A stretch of 64,000 nucleotides of DNA from Astrocystis sublimbata (taxonomy: Eukaryota > Ascomycota > Sordariomycetes > Xylariales > Xylariaceae). Of the stretch, positions 45,234 to 56,600 are shown piece after piece. The notes under the pieces were generated by a model, which saw nothing but the letters and a program-made list of their open reading frames with translations, had not been told where the DNA came from and did no database searches. The DNA lies in the NCBI GenBank assembly GCA_022453515.1, contig JAJNNY010000059.1, forward strand, positions 156,281 through 220,280. Direction: 5' to 3'. The number at the start of each line of letters is the position of its first letter. Position 1 is the first letter of the stretch. A program made the translations under genes and the position numbers.

Positions 45234-46232
45234 CTAAGGAGAAGGAGAAGGCGAAGGGGTAGGCTCATCACTATCTGTCCGGACTTCGCGACACCGACCT
45301 CGACGGCCTCTCGTGTCCCATGCGTCTGGAGGGGTTGTAGGAGAATGCCGTTCATGGCGGCTGGCCTGACTCTTGAGCGTAGTGCGATACAATAGATCCC
45401 CCCACTGGTACAGGTCGGCTTTGTGGTGTTGCAAGGTCGCTTCCATGGTCTGTAGGCCCGTTTCGATCTTGTCTTGTTCAAGTTTTTCTAGTTGCTCAAC
45501 CTCGCGTAATCGTCTAGGGAGCATCAGCCAACCAGCCTGTTACTCGATAGAATCGAGGAAAACGAGTCTGTCTCGGGACGGTGGGAATCGCAGATTCAAA
45601 ACTTACGTGGCAAGTAGGTTGGTTTGGACGAAGCAGGCCCTCGCAGTGAGCGTTTCTCTCTGACGCATCAGCGACAATGCCTTTGCTCTCAGCTGCCACC
45701 ACTACAGCGTGAAGTGTTAGCATTGTCAGCAGTGTCACCTTGAGCAAGCAAGCAAGCAAGCATGCTAGAGCCCTTGCTCAAGGGACTTGCAACTCAAGCA
45801 GTGCAAGCCGGTCCGAGCACAACCTACTGCGACGGAAAAGGCTACGGAGGTGCGCCAAGTCTTGGGCGCCCAAACCCAGCGCCCGCGTTCCGCAGCTTGG
45901 ATCTTTCCTTCGACCGTCTCGACAACTTCCTTGAGGCCATCCTCGAGCTCCATTACACGGCCCAGAACGAAGGTACTGATTTTGCTTTCGGTTTGGTTCG
46001 GATCCTGTCTACCTGTTTCAGGGCTATCGCCAACGGCGTCCTCCAGTCGCGAGAACCAACATGACTCAGTTTTGAACCAGGTTAGTGATGTTCTGACCTG
46101 GTCGTATTCCTTCTGGCTGTTTTGGAGATGCTTGCTTTGTACAAAAAATGTGGCCACCAAGGCGAAGATAAATGTGAGGATGCCGGCGACATCAGCCACC
46201 CCGGACAAATAATCATTCCATGCAAATGACAT
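45234..46232 (-). CDS. Uncharacterised protein with N-terminal membrane helix and coiled coil
   Basis: Three exons (46232-45828, 45701-45607, 45513-45234; introns 126 and 93 bases, donors GTAGGT and GTAAGT) give 259 residues. A single membrane helix at about residues 12-32 (VADVAGILTFIFALVATFFV) follows a short lumenal or extracellular N-terminus. The rest is helical and charged, with a coiled coil around LREVEQLEKLEQDKIE in the third exon and a Pro/Ser/Asp C-terminus (TPSPSPSP). I do not recognise the family. The first exon frame reads on past the GTAGGT donor for 20 codons to a stop, so splicing is inferred from the quality of the downstream frame (WWQLRAKALSLMRQRETL). Confidence 0.55.
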
Positions 46233-47466
46233 GATAGGTTGGTAACATGGGATGAGGGTTTATGGATGTGAATGCTTGGTTGATGATGCCCTCGGCCCGG
46301 CGAGGCTCATTAGGCACCAAGGACTGTAATGTCCAACGACGATAGTAGAACGTGCGCAGATCAAGCTCAAAACATGGGCATCGTTACTTCTCACCCCGCA
46401 AACGCAAACAAATGTAAAGCCTTCAACATCTCCCCCATCGCTGGCCCGGCTTGGGCTGTCCTGACTTGGGCGTGGGCAGGTGCAAGCAGCCCTCGGCACC
46501 GTAGAACTCCGTTCCCCTTCGTGAATGGCAGTGAACGTAAGCATGGTGCATGATTTCCTGTGTGGGCACCTAGATAGACTCTTAAGGTGCATGCCTTCCA
46601 AGTTCTATATACCTCTTTCAAGCTGGTTGTTAGGCGTTACTTGGATGTACCTAGGTAGTCCAGCGGACGTCGGAAGTTCCCCCAAACCTTAAGTGATGCC
46701 CCTGGCGTCTGGATCAGAGGGAAGCTGCCTTCCAAGGCCCTCGAGGTAGTTGCTTGGTTAGGTAGGACCAAGATTTCACAGGTTGCCACGAGTTCGGACA
46801 TCGGCACACCCAGACTTTGCAACCTACCTCCTTACCTCCTCCTACTACTACATCCCGTTCCCTACAATCCGCCTGGGCATCGCTATTCAGATTTCCTATG
46901 CGCCCGAGTTCTTATTCAAGTTGTGTTGGACAAACCATAGTAACCTTATCGTTCACCATACCTTTAAGTTGTTTTTATGCAAGTTCGGCAGTCCTGGTCG
47001 TGCCTGCTCACAATTCCCATCCGTGAAAGCCATTACCGAAGGTAGCGAGGTACTCTTTGCCCCCCGGCCGGCGAAACACTTCACGTTTACCTACCTGGAT
47101 ACCTCCTGTATCTTCAGGTTAGTTCTTCACCTCGTACTCACTCAACTGCCTCACGTTCTCTTGCGTTCTCCAAGAAAACAACCTTGAACGAGTGGTCAAA
47201 AGATTATTGTACAACCACGGTTAAATCTGGTTTTCGAACATACTTATCCATCACGGATCGTGACATTGACACACTCGCCTTCACAAGCGACTGAACCTCA
47301 ACTCCTTCCCAAGAAACGTCAAATCAAGCTCTGATCTTCCTGTTCTACTACCACACGCTGCCCAATCTGACTGCTGCCAGCGTTAACTCTGTTAACTCGA
47401 CTGACCCAACCGACCCAGTCACCTCATCCCCAAGTCCAAGTCCAAGTCTAGCCACTCCAACCCATC
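46233..47466. other. Divergent intergenic region
   Basis: About 1.2 kb with an ACCTAGGT palindrome at 46649. The right end is the promoter and leader of the gene at 47467. No gene recognised. Confidence 0.4.
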
Positions 47467-48611
47467 ATGGGCGACGAGTATAAACCCTACACGACCCCCT
47501 ACACCGGCGCGGGCGCCGTCAAGACCGAGCAAGGCTGGGTGAGCTCGCGCGACCTCGGTGCGCCCGGCGCCGCCTCCGGTCCAGGCCCAGCCACGAGCCG
47601 TCGCAACAGCCAGGGCGGTCCCTCGAACCCACCAGCGTTCCACCAGACCGAGCTCACAGCAACTAACGTCTCACCCCCTATCCCCGATGATTCTGCAACT
47701 ACAAGCACCGACGGGCACCGACGCCACCGCAGCTCAGCTGTGTCGTCGTGCCGCTCGTCGCGCCGTAGCTCGCGCAACCGGGCCAAGCCGAGCAAGCCGA
47801 TCCAGCCCAACAACCCCGAGGTGCTGGGGATTAAGGGTCCCGACGGCGTCGGGTACGAGCTGCCGGGCCACTACAGCGACGCCGAGCTCGCGCGCCTCTC
47901 GAACCGCGACGTGGCCATGAAGATCGGCCTGCTGAACCTTCAGAAGGGCAACATCCACGAGGACATGCACCAGGCCGCCACCAACCGCGACATCCTCTCG
48001 CGCGAGCCCGCCGAGCAGTTCCGCTTCCGCGGCCAGAACGACCGCAGCCTCGCCCGCGTCGAGCAGGCCATCCGCGCCTGGGAGGAGGTCCAGACGGCGC
48101 GCATTAGGGGTGTGCCGAACCCGGGGCTGGTGGATAGTATGTTCTTCCTCTTCTTTTCTCCTTCTCTCTTCCTTCTCTCTCCTTTCCTCTCCCTTTTCTT
48201 TCTACTGTTTACGTTTACTCCTTGATTGTTCTGCTGTGTTTCCTTGTCCATTTCTAGCGAATTCTCTATCGAGTCATGGCTGCGATGTTGTGGAACGACA
48301 TGTGTTTGGAATTGTGTCCTTCCCCCTTGCTAGCCATGACCTTCTCTATAACTTCCTTTTGCGTCTTGATTGAATGGAGAGAATGTTGAGTGTAGATTAA
48401 ATGTACTAACAGCACTTTCTCTCACGCAGTGTTGATGATCAGCCAAGACTACCACGAACAAAAGGACGACGAACCGATGGGCAAGATGGTTAAGAAGGGT
48501 GCTACTGCTGCTACTGCTGCTGCAACTAAGTCTTGTGGAGACTGCCCCAACGCCGGCTCGTGTGACGGATCATCGTCGAAGAAGAATAAGAAGGAGAGCA
48601 CCGACTTCTGA
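47467..48611 (+). CDS. Uncharacterised fungal protein, disordered N-terminus
   Basis: Exons 47467-48136 and 48430-48611 (293-base intron, donor GTATGT, acceptor CACGCAG) give 283 residues. Residues 1-125 are disordered, Ser/Pro/Thr-rich with a basic Arg/Ser patch (CRSSRRSSRNRAKPSKP). A conserved-looking block follows from IKGPDGVGYELPGHYSDAEL to about residue 215 (helical, charged), then the second exon gives LMISQDYHEQKDD and ends in a Thr/Ala run, a short CGDCPNAGSC four-Cys stretch and a Lys-rich tail. No domain name is certain. The intron contains a long C/T tract, common upstream of acceptors. Confidence 0.65.
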
Positions 48612-49034
48612 TTCAGTGTATATTGCTATGAAAAGAATTTGTAACTTCTAAGTATGTGGAAGCAAGCAGGTACCTAGCCTCGTGTAGTGTACTGTACAGT
48701 AGCTAGTCAAAAAATGTGAGCTATGCCGAGCTAAGTTGCTAGCTAAGACATTAATTTATTTCACGCCTTTTGACTTTGTATTTGATCTTGATAGTAGTTT
48801 AGACCTCGTGAGCTTATTCTCCGTTCTTTTTTGTTTTCTCAATGCCATTTTTTCCCTTTCCCTTTCCCTTTCCCTAGGTTGGTTTTGATTAATAGGTCCC
48901 TGTCCCGAAGGCCCCTGACTATTGCTACGAATTATTTAAAACTAAGACTTAACTAGGTAGTTTCGTATACCTCTTCCCTCTATCTAGGTAGTTGTTGCGC
49001 AGAAGTGGCGCCCATATATACTGTTAGTTCAATC
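48612..49034. other. Intergenic, nothing recognised
   Basis: Holds both flanking 3' ends and a short CCCTTT repeat at about 48850-48876. Confidence 0.4.
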
Positions 49035-50667
49035 TCATGGACTAACGGTGTCGGTTTCCTGTGACGGTAGTCCAAGCTGTTCTTGATAACTCTCCTCCAA
49101 CCGAATCTGCTGTAGTGACGTAGGTCGAAGTGCCGGATTTGTCAGCTGAAGATAGTACACAGCATCACCATGGCCCTTGACATCAACATGTAAAAGCTCC
49201 TCCACAATCATGCACCCGCTGCCTCCCTGCTTGTATGCCAATTTTTCCCAACTCTCCTTTAGCTCGGGTAACAAGGCGAGCCCCCAAGTGCCTCTCCATG
49301 TCGCAACAGCAGGCCGGCGATACTCAATGAATTGATACTTGAAAAGACCTGCGAACCCTTTGCGCCCATTCCAAATCTCCATAGTCTTGAGCTGTGGCAT
49401 CGCAAAAGCTGCTGCTAACGCTGCCTGCAACATGGCGTGAATTTCGCCAAGGTCTCCGTCGGGTGTGAGTAGCTGCGAAGTGAGTGCAAGCGAGGCTAGA
49501 TTAGGCCATTGGAACGAGCTCTTGCGTGCATCAAAGAACTGGCTGGCATCTGCTATGGAGGATGCTGATAGGTGTTCGAGCATGAGACTGACCTGGGCAA
49601 GCCTCCCGCTAACAATAGAACACGGTTGTCGGATAAGGTCGCAGTTGTTGCAACGGCGTGAGTATTGTTCATTGGAGTTCTCGAATATTGTAAGTCTCTT
49701 TAACTTGAAATTAAGGATAACTAGATGATCGCATAATTGTTTGTAATCTGCAATCGTTATAATTATCTCCCAACTTATGTGCGACACTTGGGGGGGGGGG
49801 GGGCTGCTCGTTAGGAATGTCGCTGTAGTTAGCACAAGCAATTGGTACTTACCATGATCCGTCCAACGCTGCTGTCCACGTTCCCACTCTCTCCATGGCT
49901 CGTAAAAGATTTCTTGGACATTATGGCAATAAGTAAATATGAATGCAATTGTATTTGGCGACCAACGTCGACGGTTTTGTTGGCGGAGAAACACAGATGT
50001 AATAGCGGGGATTTGGAAAAGTGGCAAGTAGTGTTGACACAACCACTGATCCTGCTGTTCCGTAAGCCCTGGTCCCATCATATATTCGAACACTCTCATG
50101 ATTGCCTTGTTGCCAGGTTCGTCATTCGTCCATTGGTGATGGGGGTCCTCCAGTTGATGGGTTGCCATCTGCTTAGCGACTCTGTCTGTGTCCAAGTCGC
50201 CCAAAGTCAGGTCCGAAGGTAAGCGCTTTGAACCAGTGCTCCGAGTCGCTGGGAGAGTGGACGCTGATATCGAGAACCAAGTCGCCCATTGGCTCGAATT
50301 TACTGAGAGCTATGAATAGATCCCTTAGCGATGTCATGACGGTGTTGTTATCCTCGACTGATATTATTGACCCTTCATGAGTCATATGCTCCGATTTACA
50401 CCCAGCACAGTCGTATCTCTGAAGTTTACAAGAGAACCACAGGTAGCGGATGTGATGTCTGTTGCGACGGACCATGTAATGGAGTTGGCGAAGCCGCTTA
50501 GGGGTCAACATGATGCGAGAGAAGTTATGTCGCTCTATGATTGCCTGCCACTGTCGCGATACCGCAGCGCACCTCGCGATTTTGTAGTCGTGGAGATTGC
50601 AGATCTCGTCGAGAATCATATATTGTATCTCGGGGGGCAGACGGGCCCAGTGAGGCCTTGGGGCCAT
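49035..50667 (-). pseudogene. F-box protein gene with an apparent frameshift
   Basis: From ATG at 50667 (another in-frame ATG is at 50685) the frame encodes an F-box (LPPEIQYMILDEICNLHDY, then IARCAAVSRQWQAIIERHNF), about residues 9-47, then a helical region to DSEHWFKALTFGPDF. There the frame would stop at 50173. The next frame takes over in the same sequence at about 50205 (LGDLDTDRVAKQMA) and continues as one 49.0-50.2 kb frame to QETDTVSP, with a 106-base intron at 49852-49747 (donor GTAAGT, acceptor TTGCAG). No splice pair joins the two frames without a stop, so a one-base change or a sequencing error is the simplest explanation. Product: substrate receptor of an SCF ubiquitin ligase if repaired by nature or error; the target is unknown. 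Confidence 0.55.
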
Positions 50668-51337
50668 TGAACGTAGAAAATACATAAAACCAATGGCCTT
50701 GACGGCTGAACGAGGTATGTTGGTAGATCTGGAGATGTATGTTCCTTCGACGTGCGTGGAAAGTGCTAAGGCTAGAGAGTTTTTCGTTAGTCCTGCCTTC
50801 TACGCGGCTTCGGAGTCTATACAGTTCCTGAGTCAATAGTTGTCAAATTGGATGTCGGCTATAGTTGATGACGGTGGGAATTGAGAGAGGTCCTGGTTTT
50901 CCAGGCGTTCTCGGAGGTGGGAGGAGCAGTTACATATAGAAAGGGACAGTACGATTGGATTCTAGGCACTTTGATTGACCCCTCTATCTCCTATATGTGC
51001 ATGGTTTAGTCATACCTACCTATGCAGGGCTTCGTACAAGTGTTTTACTTGAACTTTAGATTGCCGTATTTATACTTTAAACTCGCTCTAGGTAGGCTAT
51101 GGCCGGACATTTTCTCCATTGGAGTAAGACGTAGCATTATGCAAGTAGAGATAATCCATCGTTAAGGTTGGATAGATTATGTCTAGGATAGGAGTCTAAA
51201 GGAAGGAAACGTATAGGGGAGTGAAATCAGGCTACTTCACCCCCCCCCTATTACGATGTGGTGGAGTGTGTCTGTCTGGCTAATCGCAAATTCGACGATG
51301 TACCATACGGGCAGAGTGTTCGTGAGACTCGAGTAAA
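50668..51337. other. Intergenic, nothing recognised
   Basis: Promoter side of the F-box gene and 3' side of the sugar transporter. Contains a C-run at about 51239-51248. Confidence 0.4.
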
Positions 51338-53606
51338 TCAACCGCTTGCGCGTCCTTGCTCGGCATCGCCAACCGGAAGATCTTTGGCTGATACTTGAAG
51401 GGCAGGCTCCTCCGCCTTCAGCCTCGCAAATGTTTTTTCGGCATCCCACACCCAAGGAGAAGAACTGGCGAACAACAAGTCTATCTCCTCCAGAGCTGTG
51501 AGAGATCATATGTCAGTAATTGTTCACTTCCGTCTGAAAAATGCGACGAGAGAGCAGAAGGAAGTATGTATGACTAGGACTGAGCATATGTTGTGGAAAT
51601 ATAGTCTCCCGGGTCGTTGAACAGGCGACTCGGAGATACTTACTGCGTTGGTTGGTCTCGGGATATAGCGCCCAAACAATCGGGATTGTTATGATATTCA
51701 CAATGCCAAAAATGTGTAGAGTTGTCGCTCCGATCCCTAATTATAGCTTATTAGAAAAGTAGTCATTTGATGTTCGGTTGATTAAGGAACTCACGTTCAA
51801 ACAGAACCGGGCAAAGGAGTGTCAGCCAGCCATTTCCTATCGACCACCCTACCACGCCCCATGCGTTGCCATGATTACGCATCTGCAGTGGGAATATCTC
51901 GGCAGGATACAGCCACGGGACTGTGAGCCATGTTGCTCCGAACACCGACGTAAAGATGAAAACGAACGATGCCGCTGCCGCACCATAGGAACTGGCCTTG
52001 CCTGTATCTCCGGCACGGGAAGCATTTTCGCCGAGCTGCGAGGAAAGCGCCCGCGAGGAACATCTGAGAAGGACCGTTAGAGGCAATGACGTTTCAGGAA
52101 TACAAGGTCGTGTGTGACGTGGGAAAGACTTACTGCGATGCCCTGGCCGACCGAACCCCAATACAATGTCCAACGACGACCAATGCGATCAAGCGTGAAC
52201 ACACAAATGAGCGTAGCGAACATGTAGAATATGTTATTGAGCCCGCTAATCCACTGACTCTTGCCGGAAGAGAAGCCAGCAATGCGGAATATTGTGGGAG
52301 CATAGACCGTCACACCGGCAATGCCAACCCATTCTTGGAGAATCTGCAACCAGATGACAAGCTGGACCCGGCGCGCAATGTGCAGTCTTCCGGAGCCGAT
52401 GCCGAACAACATGTGATAATACGACGTCTTCGTAGACTCTTGCTTCTCTAACGCGATGACGTTCCGGATCTCCTGAAGCTCGATGTTCGCTCGGACTGCA
52501 TCGTCGCCTGTCGATCCGCGGAGTCGGCGCAGCACGTATTGCGCCTCTGCGTCACGCCCGGCTTTGGCGAGATAGCGCGGGGACTCGGGGAAGAACCACA
52601 CTGTTGCGAGGAGGAAGAGGAGAGGTATGATCTTTCAAGGCTTCTGTGTCAGTATTGTGTTGCTGCTGAGATGAAGTCGTGAGCCTTACCTGGAATGCGA
52701 GTGGGAAGCGCCATCGAAACGCGGAGTTTCCATAGTCAACTTCACGAAAAGTGTTAGTGCTCTTCATGAATGTAGCGAAACAGTATTTAGTTGCTTGACT
52801 CACTGAATGAAAGTCCATATTCAAGCCAATAGGCGACGACCACTCCGAAAATGTTCAAAGTGAACTCGATAGCGATAAACTGCCCTCTCGACGTATGTTC
52901 TGCTGTCTCTGTCGCCCTAAGAGATAATCAATCAGTTCACTAATGCTCGCTTAAGAGGCTATTATTCCAGTGGCCTTACCAGACAGGAACGACGGCATTC
53001 AAAATACCGGTGCCAATTCCATTCACAACGCGTGCTAATTTGAGTCTCAGCTTCAGGCCTCTCAGCTGGGCGGCAGGATCACTCACCTCCTATCATCCAA
53101 TCGCTGTTTTGTGCCGCTGACTGCAAGGAGGCCCCAAAGATTGCCCACGCTGCCCCTAGGGCGATTGACTTGATTCTGCCGATCCGGTCTCCGAACCAAC
53201 CTCCAAGGAGACAACCGACCAATGTGCCCAGATAGTAGACTGCTACTATTCCACCCTGGAGCAGACTGTTCGTTATAATTGGGGTGCCTTCGTCATCCAC
53301 ATAGCCAATCTTCATGAGATCAATGTAGTTCTTGGCATTGTTAACACCGCCCATCACACCTAAGGGAGAATGACCAGGTTAGCTTCGCTTCTGTAGCATG
53401 GGATCAGAGAGGACGGAAATACCTTGATCATAACCGAAGAAGAAGATCGATAGAGCGGCGAGTGAGTTGATGGCAATCAACAATGACCTCTTCTCCAAGA
53501 CATTGACCACATTGAAGCCTGGCAGGCGGTCGATCTGAGTCTGCGAGCGGTTTTCCACTGAGCTGTGCGTATCCGCCATTGTGTCCGCATCCTGTGCTTG
53601 CGTCAT
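51338..53606 (-). CDS. MFS sugar transporter, with a one-base frame disruption
   Basis: Nine exons: 53606-53423, 53359-53087, 53034-52980, 52916-52804, 52739-52690, 52631-52134, 52063-51795, 51736-51644, 51495-51338; about 563 residues if the frame is continuous. Landmarks are the first loop motif GGWFGDRIGRIKSIALG, PESPRYL after TM6, a DRIGRRW motif in the second half, and WLTVPWLYPAEIFPLQMRN. This is the hexose/lactose permease type of the major facilitator superfamily. In exon 7 the frame MFLAGAF is followed by one extra C (52042) before SQLGENASRAGD continues in the next frame. Alternatively the acceptor TCGCAG at 52037-52036 is used, restoring frame but dropping the first nine residues of a membrane helix. 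So the gene may be an early pseudogene, mis-sequenced, or alternatively spliced. Confidence 0.7.
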
Positions 53607-56600
53607 CTTGGCGCGTAGTTTCTACACTCATGCATGAGGTATCACAATATCATAGGGACATTCACTGATCGACTGCGGAGTTGGGCGATAAGACCTTTTT
53701 ATGACGGAGACCACCTCTTATCCATACCTCACCGCGATCGGTCTGAGCATTTGAGAAAAAAAATCTGTCACTTCTCATCGGGCTACCGGTAAAGACAACC
53801 CGAACTTCACCATGCTCGCCTCGGCACCATTCCGCAGCTGGCGCATTTCGGTATTATGCAGGCATGCAGATTCCCCCACCTTTGATCCCCAGCTTCCCCG
53901 CATGGGGAAAGCTGCTCGGCTGCTTAACGTACGACGAACGACTGTAGACAAAAAACTCATACCCCTGTCCAAAATCGTGATGACCTCATGTGGCTGTTCT
54001 ACCGCGACACTCGGAGGAGCTCAGAGCAGCGTCTTTGACACCATGTCCCGGAGAAGTCGGGCTGTTGCGCCTCGCGATGACATATTGGTATGCCGTTCTG
54101 GGTTTTTTACCGAGTATCAAAGAATAATGAGAGGCAGCTTTTTTGGAATCTTTTAGAGAGATGAATTTCTGACGCCTCAATTCCGCGCTGCATTTCCTTG
54201 ATGGGGTTGGCGTTTTTAAGTGTGCGGGCACATCCGCAGATTTCCACCAGGATAGGTAGGTGTAAATGCGCTCGGGCCAAAGCAGAAAATGTTTGTGAAA
54301 TTCTACCAAACTCAATTCGAGCTGCCTCTGTGAGATTGAAGAACTGAAAGTGATCGATTGATATGCAAATCGACGTTACTGTTCAACGTGATGACTCTCA
54401 ACTCACAACATTAACTCGAATCAATGATTGTTCACGGTCAAATACGAAAGTATTTGAAGTTCTGGGGACAATTACAAAACTGGTGGCGTCTGCTGCCCAT
54501 CCTCAATAGGATTGAATCGCCGGTAGTTGACGTTCGTCAGCGGCACCTAAGAGACATCAGCCAATCAAAAGTCATGATTCTAATGAACGGTCAGGGCGGA
54601 TCTGACAAAAACGTGTTTGAAAAGCTTGTTATACCTACTTAGAGGGTCCCATTCCATCCGCACCAATGAGGAACGCTTCAACATTACATATGGCATGACG
54701 AGTATCATTTCATCCTACCAGCCACGCCAGCCCAGAACAACCCTCATTCCGTTATCGCATGAAGGCTATTGGATCTAATCGCAGTGATTCAACAGCATGA
54801 GAGATATTCCCTCTGGAGGATATAATCATACGGCCAGCTTACTTCCGTTCCTATGTAGATTGCTTCATTTTCTCTACTTTATGTGATATGTGTAGAGCTT
54901 CATTTTGACTACTATAATATACACCTTGGAGCCCCTTCTTCGAGGTTCCACTAGTAAGAGAACCCCTGCCTATGATCTCTTATTAGTGTTATACGCAACA
55001 ACGTTCACGAGACCTGAGCTTGCTCCCATCCGTCTAGAAAACCCACTCCATACGCCACTGAACGTTTCGAACGCCGCTTCCCGTTCGCTTCTAAATAGCA
55101 AAGTAACGGACCTCGTCATCTGTCACCCTTTCGCTCAAAGGTGGGTGTGTATCGACTGCCGGAGGGTGTTGAAGGTTACGCCGGTATCATACAGGTGCAG
55201 AAAATTTGAACGAATGGGTTGCTGCGACAAGATGAACTAAACTAGGAAGGACGAGACTAATTATAGAGATGGTCAAGGGGCTTGCAGATTCATGCAAATA
55301 TTAACCGCCGATCTCGATTTGGTTAATGTGAGTTGAACTTTCCTTTTCAATATTCTGAGTTGATTGTTTCTAGTTTCCTCGCTATACTATTAGACATCTG
55401 ATTAGGTCGCCAGATATGAGTCAGTAGGTAGCAACATACTGGTTCAGCCGCAAGCACATTTTATCTGAACTTGAATCAGATTTTGAAAATCCCAGAAGAT
55501 TTTGGATTTGGTCATTACTACACTACTGTTTTAATTAAGTAATCAAGGTTGTGAGCTGGATTCTGAGAGCAACTGAGGCGCAAACTACTGAATATTGGAT
55601 TATGGCGCTACCAAATCTAGCGTGCTCAATGCTCATCACCTCAGTGTCTGGATTTTGACTTCAAATCAAATATTAGCTAGTCTGCCTGATTGGTTGAAAG
55701 ATTGCGCCTATCAGACCGGGCACGCATCCGGTCTACGACGTGGCGTTGTGCGATATACCGGCTGTACTTCGTCCTTTCAGACATAGCGCCACGCCCCATC
55801 AGCCTCTTCCGGTGCCGTGGAACATGAGCAAGATTTGTATGGATTTTTGATTAGTTGGCAACGATAGAAAATAAGAGTGAGTTTAGAGTAACTGAGATGT
55901 AGGGGGGGCGGCTTTGGGTATATTAGAGCAAATTTCGTATAGTTGTTCTTTTGTGGACTCACTAATGACGACTGCCTCGACTGTCTATCGCCAATATTCG
56001 TGCAAAAACATTGATTGGTTCGATCTCGATGGTCGTGGATGATGTGAAGACGGTGTAATACCAGTGCAACCGAGAAGAGGGGAGAGAAAATTCAGTCCGA
56101 GTTGCAGCTCATGCGTACAACTGTAGCAGTTGACCGAGCTGTCTGTATCATCTATCATAGTCTTTGAATCTCCTGTGTTGATTAGCACTGCGGTGGTGAG
56201 AGTTTTGAAATGTGATCACACAAGTTCTAATTCTAAATGAGAACTCTCGTGGGAAGGGTATGGCTGGTTGGTGGCAGTGCTTCAAAGACATTGCTTGCCA
56301 GCCAAAGAAAGTAAACTCATTTCAGTATAAAGCCCGTTCTTGATCATTTCTCAAATAGCACTCATCCTCGCCCACGTGACACATAAGCACAGCACGGGCG
56401 AAATTATATTTGTATCCTTCGAGTCATGGACTGCGGCGGGCTTCATGACGCCGCAAGGACCTGCATGAAAACGTCTAGGCAGTCTATATCGATTTTCAAT
56501 ACAAATTAACATCATATAGGGAGACTTGAAGATCATAAGGTCTCTGTTGTATGTACGTACGTTTACTGGAAGTAAGTTGAAACGGAAACAGCTAACAGTA

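Noticed and set aside
56009..56040. GGTTCGATC box B-like sequence
   Set aside because: No matching box A, stems or T-run, so not a tRNA.
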